A stretch of DNA of 64,000 nt from the NCBI GenBank assembly GCA_947069175.1, contig CAMTDV010000012.1, forward strand, positions 36,674,341 to 36,738,340, given 5' to 3'. A program made the position numbers and the translations under genes. The notes beneath the pieces were generated by a model, which was not told the DNA's origin, did no database searches, and saw only the letters and a program-made list of their open reading frames with translations. The DNA comes from Scalesia atractyloides (taxonomy: Eukaryota; Streptophyta; Magnoliopsida; Asterales; Asteraceae). Shown here one piece after another: positions 11,298 through 22,554 of the stretch (within the stretch, counting starts at the first letter, position 1; each line of letters begins with the position of its first letter).

Positions 11298-11381
11298 CCT
11301 TTAGTCCTTATTCGTTTTAACAGAATTAAAAATACAACACGTGTCACTATACTATTGGACACGATTTTACAGGGTGTTACA

Positions 11382-12362
11382 TCCACGTATCAAGTTAACC
11401 ACATGCGTAACAAACAAAGCATGCGTATCGTATAAATTTGTAAAGAAATGACGCAATAAGTTCGCTAATCAAGAAAGAATTTCCGTGACACAATGACCGT
11501 TATGAGGAGTAGAGGTATGCAAACCTACTCATTATATGCAAAGTTGAAATTTTTCAACAAACAGAATTCGAGGACTTTACCTGGTCTTTCCTGTGATGAC
11601 TTATTGTTTCGTGACATTACCGCCGAATGTCGTATATGGCGTAATCGGCATTAATGAAGTAGGGGAATGCGATGACATGTGACTTCTTTTGTAGAGCCAA
11701 TGATTGTGATTTACCGTTGTAATAAGTACCGACTTGTTATGAAATCTCGTTTAGATGTACCTCAGCGTGTTTCGTGTCGTTTAGAGGACCATGTGACAAA
11801 TTGCCGCATTCTAGCTGGTAGTTCTCCCGCTGACGGGATTAGCATCGTTGGCATAATGTCGTGTTTCCTCAAGGTCGTGCCTCGAAAGTCGTATGTGATG
11901 TACTTCAACATCCGTTGTCGTGTCGTTTAAGTTTCATGTATGTTTGCGCACTAGTGTTTTCGTTTTGCGTAGGCTACCTGCTCGGGTAAATAAAATAGCA
12001 TCGACAATATGTAATCGCGTTTGCCCGAATTAACAGTCGCAGTTCCTATGTGATGACCTTTAATGAATATTGGCATAAGTTTTCCAAAGGTCCTAAATGC
12101 ATGTTGTCAAAACTCTCAAAGTTTTGCTTTCGGTATGTAATGTTTTCGTGCACCGTGTATCAAACACAACACTAGTGTATGATTAAATTCATAATGTTGA
12201 CTTAATGTTTTCGGCCACGGTTGGAACCCATATACGAGTACTAGGCGTTCCGTATGTATTCAAGTCTTAATGATCTAATGTCCCCAAAGGAAAGTGAGGT
12301 TAAAGCCTAGGTATCTCCACAGAACCCTATTTGTTATCATACCTAATTCGCTAGAACCTATA
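11382..12362 (-). other. E2 leader fragment downstream of PBS
   Basis: About 1 kb between the E1 insertion point and the E2 PBS. No minus-strand frame of note and nothing recognisable; the plus-strand 83-codon frame at 11679-11930 has no features of a gene. It corresponds in place to the region that in E1 holds the extra ORF. Confidence 0.55.
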
Positions 12363-12374
12363 GCTCTGATACCA
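12363..12374 (-). other. E2 primer binding site (exact iMet type)
   Basis: Minus strand TGGTATCAGAGC, the standard plant initiator-tRNA-Met PBS, three bases from the LTR end. Confidence 0.85.
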
Positions 12375-13160
12375 CTCTATCACACCCCCGTGTAATCCCT
12401 TTCGCATCAGAGCGGGGCGTGAACCAAATGGCATCTTCATCGCACAGCGGAAGCAAGCGTGAGTGCTAAGGTTTCTAGAAATGAACGCCCGCAAACTACT
12501 CGAATCCCCATGGGTTCCACTATTCCATCCGTGCCATACTTGTAATCATAACCTGAGAAAGAACATGCGAAAAATCAACATAAAGTTGGCGAGTTCATAG
12601 TTTGTCTGTTTTTGTTTCAAATGAGTCATAAAACATTTGAGCATTTTATATTCGAAAACCGGTTTGTGGGATCATAGTATCCCAAAGCATTTGAAATATC
12701 ATGTCTATATAACAGTATTGAAATGTTTTCCATGTTGTTTGCAAATCCATGCATATAACTGTTATGTTTATAAACCGGTGATAAAATGTTTTCAATAGTA
12801 TCTGTAAATAAACCGGTATTGAAATGTTTTCTGTTGTCTTTGTAAACTGGTGTTGAAATCGTAGTATGTAGTTTTCCTATGGAATATAAGGATTTGTCAG
12901 TGTGTAGCTAATACACCGACCTATGTGCCATAAGTAAGTAACCAAACCGAGACTTCTTTGTCATTTTGGGATCACAAAAGCACTCCTAACCGGTTAACTT
13001 ATCAGGAGTGGAGCGTGTCTCAAACTCGATAGGTCTATACCTTTTGCACCTTGGTCACTACGTGATTAATGGTAACTATTGTTATTTCCCTACTTACGCA
13101 TAGTGATCTGTTATAATCTAATCCCATAGCTACATACCAATTGTTATAAATCTGTGTTAT

Positions 13161-13268
13161 TGGGCCTAGCCCATGGTCTTTTGTGATTTTGGGCCTAGCC
13201 CATGTTCTTTTGTCATTTGGCCGAGCCCATGTTTTCTTGATTGGACCGAGCCTATGTTTTCTTGTAAA
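13161..13268. repeat. Four about 28-bp repeats with GGGCCTAGCCC palindrome
   Basis: Units carry gggcctagcccatg, followed by gttcttttgtcatt-like tails; the last two have decayed to ccgagccc and ccgagcct. The core GGGCCTAGCCC is a perfect palindrome with a one-base centre. Confidence 0.7.
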
Positions 13269-14841
13269 ATTGGGGTCGCGCCCCCTAGTTGTGACTATGA
13301 CAATCCCGTCACTAGTCATAAAACTCATGCATGTTTCGAAAAGCTTTGTACAGCTGTGAAACCGGTAAGTTTAGCATAAACCTTTCATAGACCATTTGAG
13401 TTCATTGAAATCTGTTTGTAACATGGTTTAGAAATATATGATTTTCGTTCCTCGAAACATTTTATGTTTTCGCAAAACTTGCATGTCTTTCCACCCCAGA
13501 AAACATTTATAAAAATGTAAAACGGTAAAAAGTGGGGGTTATGAACTCACCTTGATATCCTCGTGCAAAGCTAGCTTAATGTGATTTCCATAGGTGTTGT
13601 CTCCACAACTTGACTTGCTAGCATGCAATCTACTGTATTCCTAAAACGGAACGACTTATAAGTTTCTATATATAACGTAGCTAAACTACGTGATACCGAG
13701 CTCTACCAAATCGTTACTCATACGATTCTATGAAATTGTCATTGTCTTAACTCGGTTAACCAACCTATGGTTTTCTTAGAAACGATTATGTTTTCGTGAG
13801 ACTTGAAATATATGTTTACTTCTAAACATAACTATATTTCATGAAATGGTATTTAGTCGACGCATATATTGACGGGTAATAGTACGACTCCTTGTAGTTT
13901 TCGTAAGATATAATGTATATATCCTTGTAAGTATACCCGTATAGATAATACATTTCGTATTCGCGCGATAGTCTTGCGGTATCGTGTCACACTTCACTTA
14001 GGCGTTGAAATCAAATATAATCAATATATATTATTGTTATAAAATCCTTCAAAGCATTCGAGTCGTCGATGTTTGAAATAATTAATACTATATTTATTTA
14101 TAAAAGTATTCAACGTTTCGACATTCGAATATATATAATTATATTCGTTATACGATCTCCGAATTTCTGTCGTTTGAAAGAATACGCGCCTTGTACTCGT
14201 CTTGTAAAAGCGTTCGGAATATTGGCGTTCGAAATAACTATAAACAACATACTTATTTTCATATCATCATTCGAGTAATTCATCGATGTTTGAAAGCTAG
14301 TTTCCGAGTTTCGACGTCAAATTAAACATAAATAAAATCATTTATCTTGTAGTCCTTTGCCGAATTTTTGTTATCTTGAAATCGCGCTCGTTGAAATGTT
14401 GTCGGCTCGAGTTTTTAAAGTTTTAAAAGCGTCGTCAAATAAATATATGCCTAAATTTATTTTATAATAACCATTTGAAATCGGACGTTAAATCTTTGAA
14501 ATGTGTCGCATTTTCATATTACTTATTTATTACAAAAATCGGGCAGAGTTTCCTCTGTTTTCAGACGATCCCGACAACACAAGGTTTCGATTTATTTATC
14601 AAAACGCAACCTGCAATGTACGCAAACAAACAATATATATAATTTTTCATCGTTTTCAAATATTAAGTTTTCGCCGATTTATAATTTCCGATTTATTTAT
14701 ATATCTATTGTTGGTTTGATTTTTAACTAATGACTTTTAAATGAGTTACGCAATCGGCTTGATTGTTATATATTATTTATTTTCTTTGGCGACATATAAC
14801 CGTTTATGGTTCGGTTTGAGCTCGGTGTCCGCAATAACGAG

Positions 14842-14850
14842 TATTATTAC

Positions 14851-14899
<49 letters not shown>
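14842..14899. repeat. (ATT)n microsatellite
   Basis: About 17 tandem att triplets within the E2 LTR. Confidence 0.95.
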
Positions 14900-15058
14900 T
14901 TATAAACTAATAAATTGAACTTCGCGTCGTAATTAAATTTTACCCAGTCTCGCGTTGACTCAATGACCGATAGTTGACCGGTTTGACCCGAGTTTGACTG
15001 TATTGACCGAGTTGACTTTTGTTGACCGAACCGAAAACTGAACCTGAAACAATCTGTG

Positions 15059-15650
15059 TCAAAACTGAAATGGGATAAGCCCAAATAACCAAAACTTTAT
15101 TCGAACCCAAAACCGAAACCTGAGCCGGGATCTGAACCAGGTTGAACTGAGTCGACCCGAGTGAACCGAAGCTGAAACTGGACACGAACTAGAACTGAAT
15201 CGAGTTTGAATCATGATGAACCAGAGCTGACCAAAACTCCGCCGCCGCCGTCTGCTGTCGATCGAAACCCCACGCCGCTGCCGCCAGCGAGCCAGAGAAC
15301 CGGAGCCGTTGCGGTCGGCCACCGCCGCCGCTGCTGGTCCGAAGCGTTGTCGCAGCCGCAACGTTGCTCCACCGCACCACCGACGCTCTATCTTACCCAC
15401 TGCTCTCTCTCTCTCATGCTCCCCCTCTCTCTCAACAGTCGCTCTCTCTCATCGATCTCTCTGTCTGAATGTGTATGCAGGTGTGTGTGTTAGAAAGGAG
15501 ACAAGAGGAAAGGGAGAGGGTGGGGTGTATCGGTCGAAGAAGATGACCGGCGCCGACCGGACTGTTGCAGGAGTCCGGTGATCAGAAGAGAGGAAGGAGA
15601 AGGAGCAGGGGGTCTTTGGTGTGCTAGGGTTTAGTTTGAGTGAAAATGAG
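15059..15650 (-). other. E2 LTR GC-rich transcribed leader with small ORFs
   Basis: Starts just downstream of the TATA box on the minus strand. It contains CT-rich tracts (15400-15460) and gccgcc-rich sequence (15238-15350). A 113-codon frame (15400-15059, MGKIERRWCGGATLRLR start) and shadows of it are open, but they are Ala/Arg/Gly low-complexity and look like a by-product of GC content. I rate coding as unlikely. The block resembles a plant 5' UTR in composition. Confidence 0.4.
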
Positions 15651-15670
15651 AAGAAGTTAGGGTTAAGGTA

Positions 15671-15679
15671 GTTTATATA
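15671..15679 (-). promoter_or_regulatory. E2 LTR TATA box
   Basis: Minus strand TATATAAAC followed by tacctt and a pyrimidine-rich start region. It lies about 790 bp from the LTR 5' edge, the same spacing as in E1. Confidence 0.65.
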
Positions 15680-16473
15680 TGTCTAGGCTTTTAAACGGGT
15701 TGGGCCTAAAGCCCGTTATCAAGTATTTCAAGCCCAAATACGCATCCCAGGCCCGTTATCATTTCCTGAACCACGTAAAATATTTATTTGGAGTCGAGAT
15801 TGCTTAAAATTTTATCGGAGGTCGGTGTTTGGCGCGCCCGCTTGTTGTTGCGTCAAAATTTGCGTAAAATTTCTACGATCGCCATTTATAGTCCATTTTT
15901 CGATCCGAGTGTTGTTGTTTAGCGAAATTTATTCATCTAGACTCAAAAAATGTTTTAAATTATAAAGGGGGTCGGGTTTTGACGCGTAATCCGTTCGTTG
16001 CGTTAAACATCGCGTAGTTGTCCTATTTGTTGTTCTGATCCGTTTTTCGTTCTGGTTCTACCGTGAGCGTTAAAATTCGAAAACGAAGCCAAATATATCA
16101 TAATATATTAATATTTAGACGTAACTCGAGTCCGTTGCTTCCCTTTCATTGTCGGTGCGTTCCGGTTTTCCGCGTTGTGCTTTGCGACGTTCGACGATCC
16201 AAATTTAGCGTATAATTATGAATGTATGATAAGTACAAGTACAAAATTCGTATTTTGAGGCGTTGTCAGTATTTGTTCGGCATCAGTTCGTTTATCGCTC
16301 AAATTCGCGTTTAGTTTCCGATTATCGCCAAATCGCGTAACGTGAAGCAAGTAGACGTTCCTAGGCTTTCCAAAGGCCTAATCGAGTTAAGTTACGTCTA
16401 ATTACGTTGATTATAATGGTATTACTGTTCGTTAAGCGCTTAATTAAGACCGGAAACTGCCGGTTGTCACAAT

Positions 16474-17095
16474 AGTTACATCAATAAGACTTCCTTAAAG
16501 GCAACAACTGTTGAGGCTACAATTATAACCTCTGCTCTAGTTGAAAGTCCCCAGTACCAAGAAACAGGGGCATTTGGTTCTGATAACATGGAGTCTTCTC
16601 ATGTTGATGATCTAAATACAACTACCACTGCCAGGCATTCAGATGATCCTATTAAATTAGGTGATGAATGGAGATACAAAGAATTGATAGAGAGAATAAC
16701 ATCCATGGAATATTCAATTACTGAAATGAAAGAGATGATGAAGCAGATGTTAACAAATTCTCAAAGCCAACCCTCAACACAACAAATTACCACTGAACTA
16801 TGGAAAGCGGTGCAACCCCAAGCTCAGCGGAATCTAGCTGACATTAACCAGAATACTCACATGGAACTCATAAGGAATACGGTTGAGGCAAGATATAAAG
16901 TTACTCAAGCTGACATCAAGGCCATTCGAGAGCATCTAGTAAAGAACACTGGTTCTATCCCTGCAACAGTTCTATAAGAAGAAGTAGAGGACTATGCCAA
17001 AAAGGGGGATAATGATAAGCTTAGAAAGTTGTAGCCTTCATCACAAGCTAAACCAAAGGTGCAACAACAAACACCAGGGTCTATTACAACCACTG
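16474..17095 (+). pseudogene. Interrupted host retroelement ORF, left half
   Basis: Open from the E2 junction (frame starts at 16474, so there is no need to start at the ATG at 16588) with stops at 16975-16977 and 17032-17034, and the frame continues to 17095. Sequence is hydrophilic and helical: DEWRYKELIERITSMEYS, EMKEMMKQMLTNSQSQPS, ADIKAIREHLVKNTGS, then Gln/Pro/Thr-rich. It resembles the C-terminal half of gag-like proteins of non-autonomous plant LTR elements, from family memory only. The frame resumes without shift at 26602 after the 17096-26597 insertion. Its upstream part was cut away by E2. Confidence 0.65.
17091..17095. repeat. Target-site duplication, left copy (CACTG)
   Basis: CACTG directly before the LTR start TGTTA. 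An identical CACTG follows the LTR end at 26598-26602. Confidence 0.7.
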
Positions 17096-17712
17096 TGTTA
17101 AAGCACTGGATCTATGACGAACATCAACATTTCAGTTGATTATGACGTGAAACAACATAAACAAGATAGATGGAGAAGAAGATGCAGGAGAAACTCATTC
17201 ATTCATGACAATCAACACAGATTTACATTACCGAATGAGTATTCATCTTCTACAAGCTGGTTTAGATTAGATCACAAAGATCTAAACCCTAGCTTTCTCT
17301 CACTAACACATAGGGTCTCCTCTCTCTAGAATGTGTACATCAGGAGGATTACAAGGAATTGTGAGAGGTGCACCAAGCTTAGCCCTAATATACTCTATAC
17401 ACACATATATATAGGCTAGGGACTAAACCCGGACAAACATATTGTATGGGATATACAAACTCGGGCACAAACATCCTAACAAACTCGGACTCCTCTAATC
17501 TTGACAACACTATCTGAATATAAACATTAGTTCAGACAGAATAATGCAAATCCAAAAACTCGGACAAAATATAATCATATAAAAACTTCCGAATTTATCT
17601 AATAAATTCGGACAAGACTGGTTTATTCTTTGACTTCTCTTGACCCCTTTGACTTTATTGACTGTTGACCAGAACTGATAAAGCATAGTTACCTGACATG
17701 ACTGCACTTACA
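17096..17712 (-). repeat. Left outer LTR (minus orientation)
   Basis: Minus-strand start TGTAAGTGCAGTCATG at 17712, end AGTGCTTTAACA at 17096. U3 (about 300 bp) is rich in TCCGAATTT, TCCGAGTTT and TCCGGGTTT motifs; a TATA-like CTATATATATG lies at 17404-17414; R-U5 is about 310 bp. The right outer LTR has the same layout on the other strand, and both have AGATCC-AGT near the U5 end. Confidence 0.6.
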
Positions 17713-17726
17713 GACTCCCCCTTAAC
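17713..17726 (-). other. Polypurine tract of left outer LTR
   Basis: Minus strand TTAAGGGGGAGTC directly before TGTAAGTGCAG. Similar junctions (cacttaca followed by a ct-rich tract) recur at 17784 and 20001. Confidence 0.6.
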
Positions 17727-20001
17727 TGTTGCTATCAGATCTGTCTGACATTGATATCTTCAATCACTGAATATTGCACTTACAGTCTCTCCCTTGACTG
17801 ATGATATCATGCCTACTTTCAACTTTGGCAGAGACTTGATCTTCCAGCATAGCACAATGATCTTCAACCCTTCTAATAAAAGACTTGTTAACGATCACTA
17901 AAATGGCTGCTTAGTGAAACCCGAAGAATTCAACAGCAAGCATTGTCGATCCTTCCCCTCAAACTTCTCCTGAATCAAATTAACGCGAACCTACCTACAA
18001 CCACATGTTAGAACATCGCTCGATACATTAATCTTTAAACTTAATCGGTAGAAGAATGAAACGTCGGATTTCCAACGCCAACATCGAACATTTAAATTCC
18101 ACAAAGACATGAAGTTTGGTTCGATAAGTTAATAACAGACTAAACTCCAAAAATGTACACCCACCATCTTGATCAAGGTCTTCAACTGAGTGTCTGAAAT
18201 CATTCCATCTCGAATCTTCAAGATCCAAGTACTTCACAAATCCACCAATTACCCGATGACTTTCGTCTTCGATCTCCCCCTCAATGTAAGAACCTTCCTA
18301 ATTATTTCGGGAACCCGACTAGTCACCAACTTGGAAGAGGGACCAAGAAGACCAAACATCTCTACTCTAACCGGCATGTGATAAAGGCTCAATCTTCAAA
18401 TAGTTGTCAAACGAACAATTAACTTAACACGTCAACACTTAATAAACCTCGAACAAACTCGACAAAACTCAATCACACACTAGCTCTAAAATGCATCGTG
18501 TTTTAAAATTTTCTGCACCGGCGAGATTAAAAACTCATTTAATCTCACAATTGTAAACACGGACTTATTTCATTGTTGCACCACGATGTTTTGAAATTTA
18601 CAAAGAAAATAAAATATCTTTATAAATTTTTACTCCCCCTCTTTCTTTGTAAACTTTCAAAGTCCAAGTTACTTCAACTTCGTTTCTTCTTCGAAAACTC
18701 AATAAAAGTCCCAAATTGTTCGAAAACTCTAGTATGGACCAAATCCGAACATCGGAATCTTGAAAAGAACATCATGGACTGACGTTACCGCGTCTCATCC
18801 CCACGAGCAAAAATCTCACTAATCTGGACAACATTAAGTACCTTGGAACTTTTTAATAATCAAAACGACTTCAAATTTCCGGACTACACAAAATTCTAAC
18901 TCTTAGCTAATTATCTAGTACCCCGGGTAACCCGATTAACTAGAAAAAATCGAAACATGCACAAATCGGAACTTCTGAACTACATAACTTCAACTTAGCT
19001 AAAAATCTGGTACCCAGGTAACCGAAAATCTTAGCAAATTCGGAACTTGTGAAACCCGAAAGCTTTTGAAATCTCGAATCAGATTATCTGAACAGTACTT
19101 CAGAATACAAAGAAATTCGGAAGATAACTCATAAATTCGAATTTAACTAACAAATTCAAAGAATTTTTTTAACTTCGAACTTGTATATTTTCCGGATTTA
19201 ACATATAAATTCGTAATTTATGTCACAAATTCGGAATATTTTTTTTGCTTCCAAGTCCAAACTTAACATGTCAATTCCGAATTTGACCATATTTATTCAG
19301 AATTTGGCATTTATTATCCAGATTTAACATCTAATATTCCGAATTTAGCATATATCCTCTGGATTTAACATATATTCTCCAAATTTGAACATGTTAGAGT
19401 AAATTCGGACTAAAGGATCAAACCCGGACTTATCTTGATATAAGGTTCTTCTATGTAAACTCGGAATACACTCCGACTTTCTTCACCATCTTGTGTAAAC
19501 TCGGACTATACTTGTGTAAACTCGGAATACCTAACTCAAACTCGGATAACTTCCAAACTTACACATCTGAAACCTTGGTAAACACATAATCTAAACCTGG
19601 AGTTCCACAAACTTGGATAAGCAAATTCAAACACTTCTTCAAGATTATCTACAAATACGTGACTTCACATAAAGGTCACAGATAAACCCTGAAGATACAA
19701 ACTTGGAAGGCATAAAGTTGGACCATTAATAAAATTTATAACCTCGGACAGAGCAAGTTCAGATCAAACCTCATATCTGAAGCAACTTGGAAAACAAGAA
19801 AACCATCTGAGATGACAAACATCTGCAATTTATTTAAGTTTTCTGCAGAAACTTCATGTCTTCATGATGTTTGGCGGAAACAAACATCAAATCAAGAGCA
19901 ATGGTGATTCAGAAGGCGGTTAGACCATTCTGAATCGGTAACCATGCTCTGTACCCAACACTGTTACCCAGCACTGTTACCCAGCAGGAAATACACTTAC
20001 A
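17727..20001. other. Inner left arm: TTCGGA-rich non-coding segment
   Basis: No gene I can support. A partial duplicate of the LTR/PPT junction sits at 17773-17800. A minus-strand 69-codon frame (18237-18028, with DLEDSRWNDFRHSVEDLDQD) is not recognised and is interrupted upstream. From about 18880 to 19620 the plus strand is crowded with aaattcgga, aactcgga and aacccgga motifs. It ends with three cactgttacccag-like repeats (19955-19985) and a third LTR/PPT-like junction at 20001. Confidence 0.5.
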
Positions 20002-20929
20002 TGCTCCCCCCTTAACTATTGCTGTCAGCTCTGTCTGACATTGTAAACATAGATACAACCAGTAATTAATAACTTAATCGCATATCTCAATGCAGTGTTC
20101 GAAAGCGTGCTAAAACTTAAGTGGATCACAATATCGTTGAACGTCTTAAACTGTTAATATTATTTTAAGTGTTTAACCTGAATTCTATAATTTTCTTTGG
20201 ATGTTGACTGAAAAACTGATATGATCTCCTTGCTCTGGCTTCACAAAAAATAAAGTTTGTGTAAATATTATCTTAGTGTTAGTTTCCTTCAGCTAGTCAA
20301 AAATGAAAAACATCAAAAAAAAAGATGTTCCTTTCATGTTTCTATGTGCGAATTTATAATCTAAAAAAAATACACTGTGGGGTTGTGAATATTCTTTTGA
20401 TAACGACGTCTTAAACATCAGGCCAGGTAACCATAAAATTAGTTTTTTTTGAATAAAAATAGGTCGTGCAAGAATTATCTAAATGTGAAAGTTTTCTTGT
20501 CAAAAGGATGTTTGGTAAAAATGATGAAGAGTTGTGAATTCTTTCAAAGTTGAAGGGTAAAAATGAAAATTTAGTTAAAATGAGAAATGTATTGGGCTCC
20601 GGGTTGTATAGTTTAGTTGTTCTGGATTTTTGGATCCGGGTATGGACTTTGTGTGAGTCAAAACTTGTTCCGGTTTTGAAAGAAAAGAAATTTGGGGTCC
20701 GGGTTTAAGTCTCCAGTCTATTCCGGGGTTATTTCGAGTGATTTGGATTCTGGTTTTGTGCTCCGGGTTAGGCTCATTGTGTGTCCAGAGAAATAGCTTG
20801 GTTTCGAATTTGACAAAAGCCTAAATGGTTCCAGATTTGGCTACCAGTTAAACTCTTCCGGACTTACCTCTCCGCCCGAGATTTTGATCTATCCGAGTTA
20901 CCTAGGTTTTGGTCCGACTTGCATTAATG
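20002..20929. other. Central segment and upstream region of internal promoter
   Basis: 20002-20040 repeats the PPT-side sequence of 17713-17752 (ccttaactattgctgtcag and gtctgacattg). No ORF. From about 20600 the plus strand switches to tccggattt, tccgggttt and ctgggttt, the reverse complement of the motif on the left arm. Confidence 0.45.
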
Positions 20930-20936
20930 TATATAG
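20930..20936 (+). promoter_or_regulatory. Putative internal promoter TATA box
   Basis: TATATAG about 40 bp upstream of a CT-rich tract, which is followed by a T-rich intron-like stretch and then the gag-like ATG at 22555. Arrangement resembles a plant core promoter with pyrimidine-rich 5' UTR. Not tested. Confidence 0.4.
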
Positions 20937-20973
20937 TTCACTAACGGTCATTTGATCAGTATCTTACCTCTTT

Positions 20974-21007
20974 TCACTCTCTCACTCTCTCTCTCTCTCT
21001 CTCTCTC
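20974..21007. repeat. (CT)n microsatellite
   Basis: Near-pure ct repeat in the presumed leader. Confidence 0.9.
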
Positions 21008-21775
21008 AAAACCCACTTAACAAACTCTTTGTTCTTGAAAATTTTTCGTGTGAAATTCAAATTTTAGTTCATCCTAACATTTCTTCATCACATGTATGTC
21101 TCTAATCTCAAAAACTTGTTCATTTTCAACAAGATTGGTATGCTCTTGACTTTCTAGGGTTTATGGTTCTTACATTCTTGGAACTAAGTGTTCATGGTTA
21201 TGTAAATGTCTTAGAAAGATCCTTGTCAGAATGATGATGATGGCTTGATTGATTATTTTTATTTGTGTTTGTGTTATGATTAGGGTTTTGTTATGTTATG
21301 TTTTTTTGGGGGGTTTTGTTTCATCTTCAAGAACTTGGTGTTCTTGATAATGGGTTTTGAATTTTGAAAGGGTATGGGTGATTTTGAGTTGATTTCGGTT
21401 ATTTGGATGATATTTTGTTTATCTCTTTTGAAAATAGGTTTGATTTTCTTTCATTATATGCTTGTTTGTTCAATTTTCTAACGTGGGTTTTTGTTGGTGT
21501 TCTTGGCGGGAGTTTTGGATAGTATCTTCATGAGGAAGATAAAGAGTTTTTGAAAATGTTACTTTTTGATCTTATTAAAGTTTTGTGGACTATGTCTTGT
21601 TTGTATTTCTGAGAAACTGGGATTCCTCTCCGTAAGTTCAGAGAGTTCTTTTCTCAGTTTAGATGAAGAAATACAAATTTGTAAGGTTCCTTCCGGATTT
21701 ATCTTCGGATAACAATTTTTGGGTTTCAATATGTTTTTAGAGTTTGCATATGTTCCGGTTTTAAAACAATTCTTC

Positions 21776-22409
21776 AAGGTTTCTTCTAGGTTTATCATAT
21801 GTTAGATACCTTCCGGATTTGACAACGTTACCGGGTACCAAATGATAACTGCTTTTCTGGGTTTAAGTGTTTCCAGTTCTTTAAACTGAGTTTCTTGTTT
21901 CTGGGTTTCTAAGTTATCCGTGGTTTAGATTAAACAGTTTTCCGGGTTTATGAGCATTAATCAGTTACAAGTTTATGTCTTCTCCGGTATTAACTGACTT
22001 TCTGGGTTTAAATTGTTTAACAGTCTTCCAGACTTACATATTTGTCTTGGATTCAACAAAATTGTTTGCTTTTAACTGTTCTCCGGATTTAACCAAGGTT
22101 TCTTCTAGGTTTATCATATGTTAGATACCTTCCGGATTTGACAACGTTACCGGGTACCAAACGATAACTACTTTCTGGGTTTAAGTGTTTCCAGTTCTTT
22201 AAACTAAGTTTCTTGTTTCTGGGTTTCTAAGTTATCCGTGGTTTAGATTAAACAGTTTTCCGGGTTTATGAGCATTAATCAGTTACAAGTTTATGTCTTC
22301 TCCGGTATTAACTGACTTTCTGGGTTTAAATTGTTTAACAGTCTTCCAGACTTACATATTTGTCTTGGATTCAACAAAATTGTTTGCTTTTAACTGTTCT
22401 CCGGATTTA
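21776..22409. repeat. 319-bp tandem duplication in leader
   Basis: Copy 1 is 21776-22094 and copy 2 is 22095-22409, both starting aaggtttcttctaggtt. The copies differ at only a few sites (for example aaatgataactgc versus aaacgataactac), so the event looks recent relative to the decay of the neighbouring ORF. It consists of the tccggattt/ctgggttt motif sequence. Confidence 0.92.
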
Positions 22410-22554
22410 TCATAAGTTTCTGACATATGTTGTTTATCTGTTTCTCTGGACTTGTGTATTTGTCTATACGGAGTTACAATTTTTTTAAGTGTATGTGACT
22501 ACTGCTTACTGTACTGATGAACTTGTTTATGTTATTTTGTATATGTTTATAGAT

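Larger units (their letters stand above)
1..11381 (-). mobile_element. E1: Ty3/gypsy chromovirus (Tekay/Del-like), nearly complete
   Basis: Minus-strand LTR retrotransposon. Order on the minus strand: 5' LTR (11381-7973), PBS, extra ORF, repeat-bearing spacer, gag, protease, RT, RNase H, integrase with chromodomain-like tail, PPT, 3' LTR (1216 to beyond base 1). Bases 1-1216 and about 10200-11381 are clearly the same sequence in direct orientation. Pol order (RT before integrase) is that of Ty3/gypsy, and the chromodomain-like C-terminus plus long LTRs suggest the Tekay/Del clade. Many indels and stops show it is dead. It lies inside the leader of E2; the 5 bp after the right LTR is tccac, but the other flank is outside the window, so the target duplication cannot be checked. 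Confidence 0.88.
7973..11381 (-). repeat. E1 5' LTR, 3.4 kb
   Basis: Minus-strand start TGTAACACCCTG at 11381, end GGGGTGTGACA at 7973. U3 is about 770 bp and R-U5 about 2.6 kb, judged from the TATA box. The 8500-10200 part is AT-rich with no ORF I can support and has several aatatcagtaggatatca-like motifs near 9200, 9370 and 9680. The end of the LTR shares the cacagcggaag motif with the E2 and E3 LTRs, suggesting related families. Confidence 0.88.
11382..16471 (-). mobile_element. E2: minus-strand Ty3/gypsy-type element, 5' end only
   Basis: A 4.1 kb LTR (12378-16471), an exact PBS and about 1 kb of leader are visible; the rest was displaced to the left of the window when E1 inserted at 11381/11382. 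Related to E1 by LTR ends (TGTGACAACC start, GGGTGTGATA end), the shared cacagcggaag motif, the same U3 size of about 790 bp and the same PBS type. Clade assignment rests on these alone because no coding part is present. Confidence 0.72.
12378..16471 (-). repeat. E2 5' LTR, 4.1 kb
   Basis: Minus-strand start TGTGACAACCGGC at 16471 and end GGGTGTGATA at 12378 beside the PBS. Contains aaccggt-based degenerate repeats near 12660-12850, a 28-bp array, an ATT microsatellite, a GC-rich leader block and a TATA box. The right edge abuts an open reading frame (16474 onward), so this is a clean insertion edge. No second LTR is visible. Confidence 0.75.

Noticed and set aside
13161..13268. Possible CRISPR-like array (regular 28-bp repeats)
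   Set aside because: Direct tandem repeats without unique spacers, in a plant LTR; not CRISPR.
14773..15084. Minus-strand ORF with poly-Ile run
   Set aside because: Translation of the (ATT)n microsatellite; no gene signal.
15206..15581. Plus-strand ORFs of 90-95 codons in the GC-rich block
   Set aside because: Open only because of gcc/ccg composition and on the strand opposite to the LTR promoter; several frames are open at once.
18028..18237. Minus-strand 69-codon ORF with EDSRWNDFRHSVEDLDQD
   Set aside because: Looked gene-like, but upstream in frame it is closed and I recognise nothing; kept only as a note in the segment entry.
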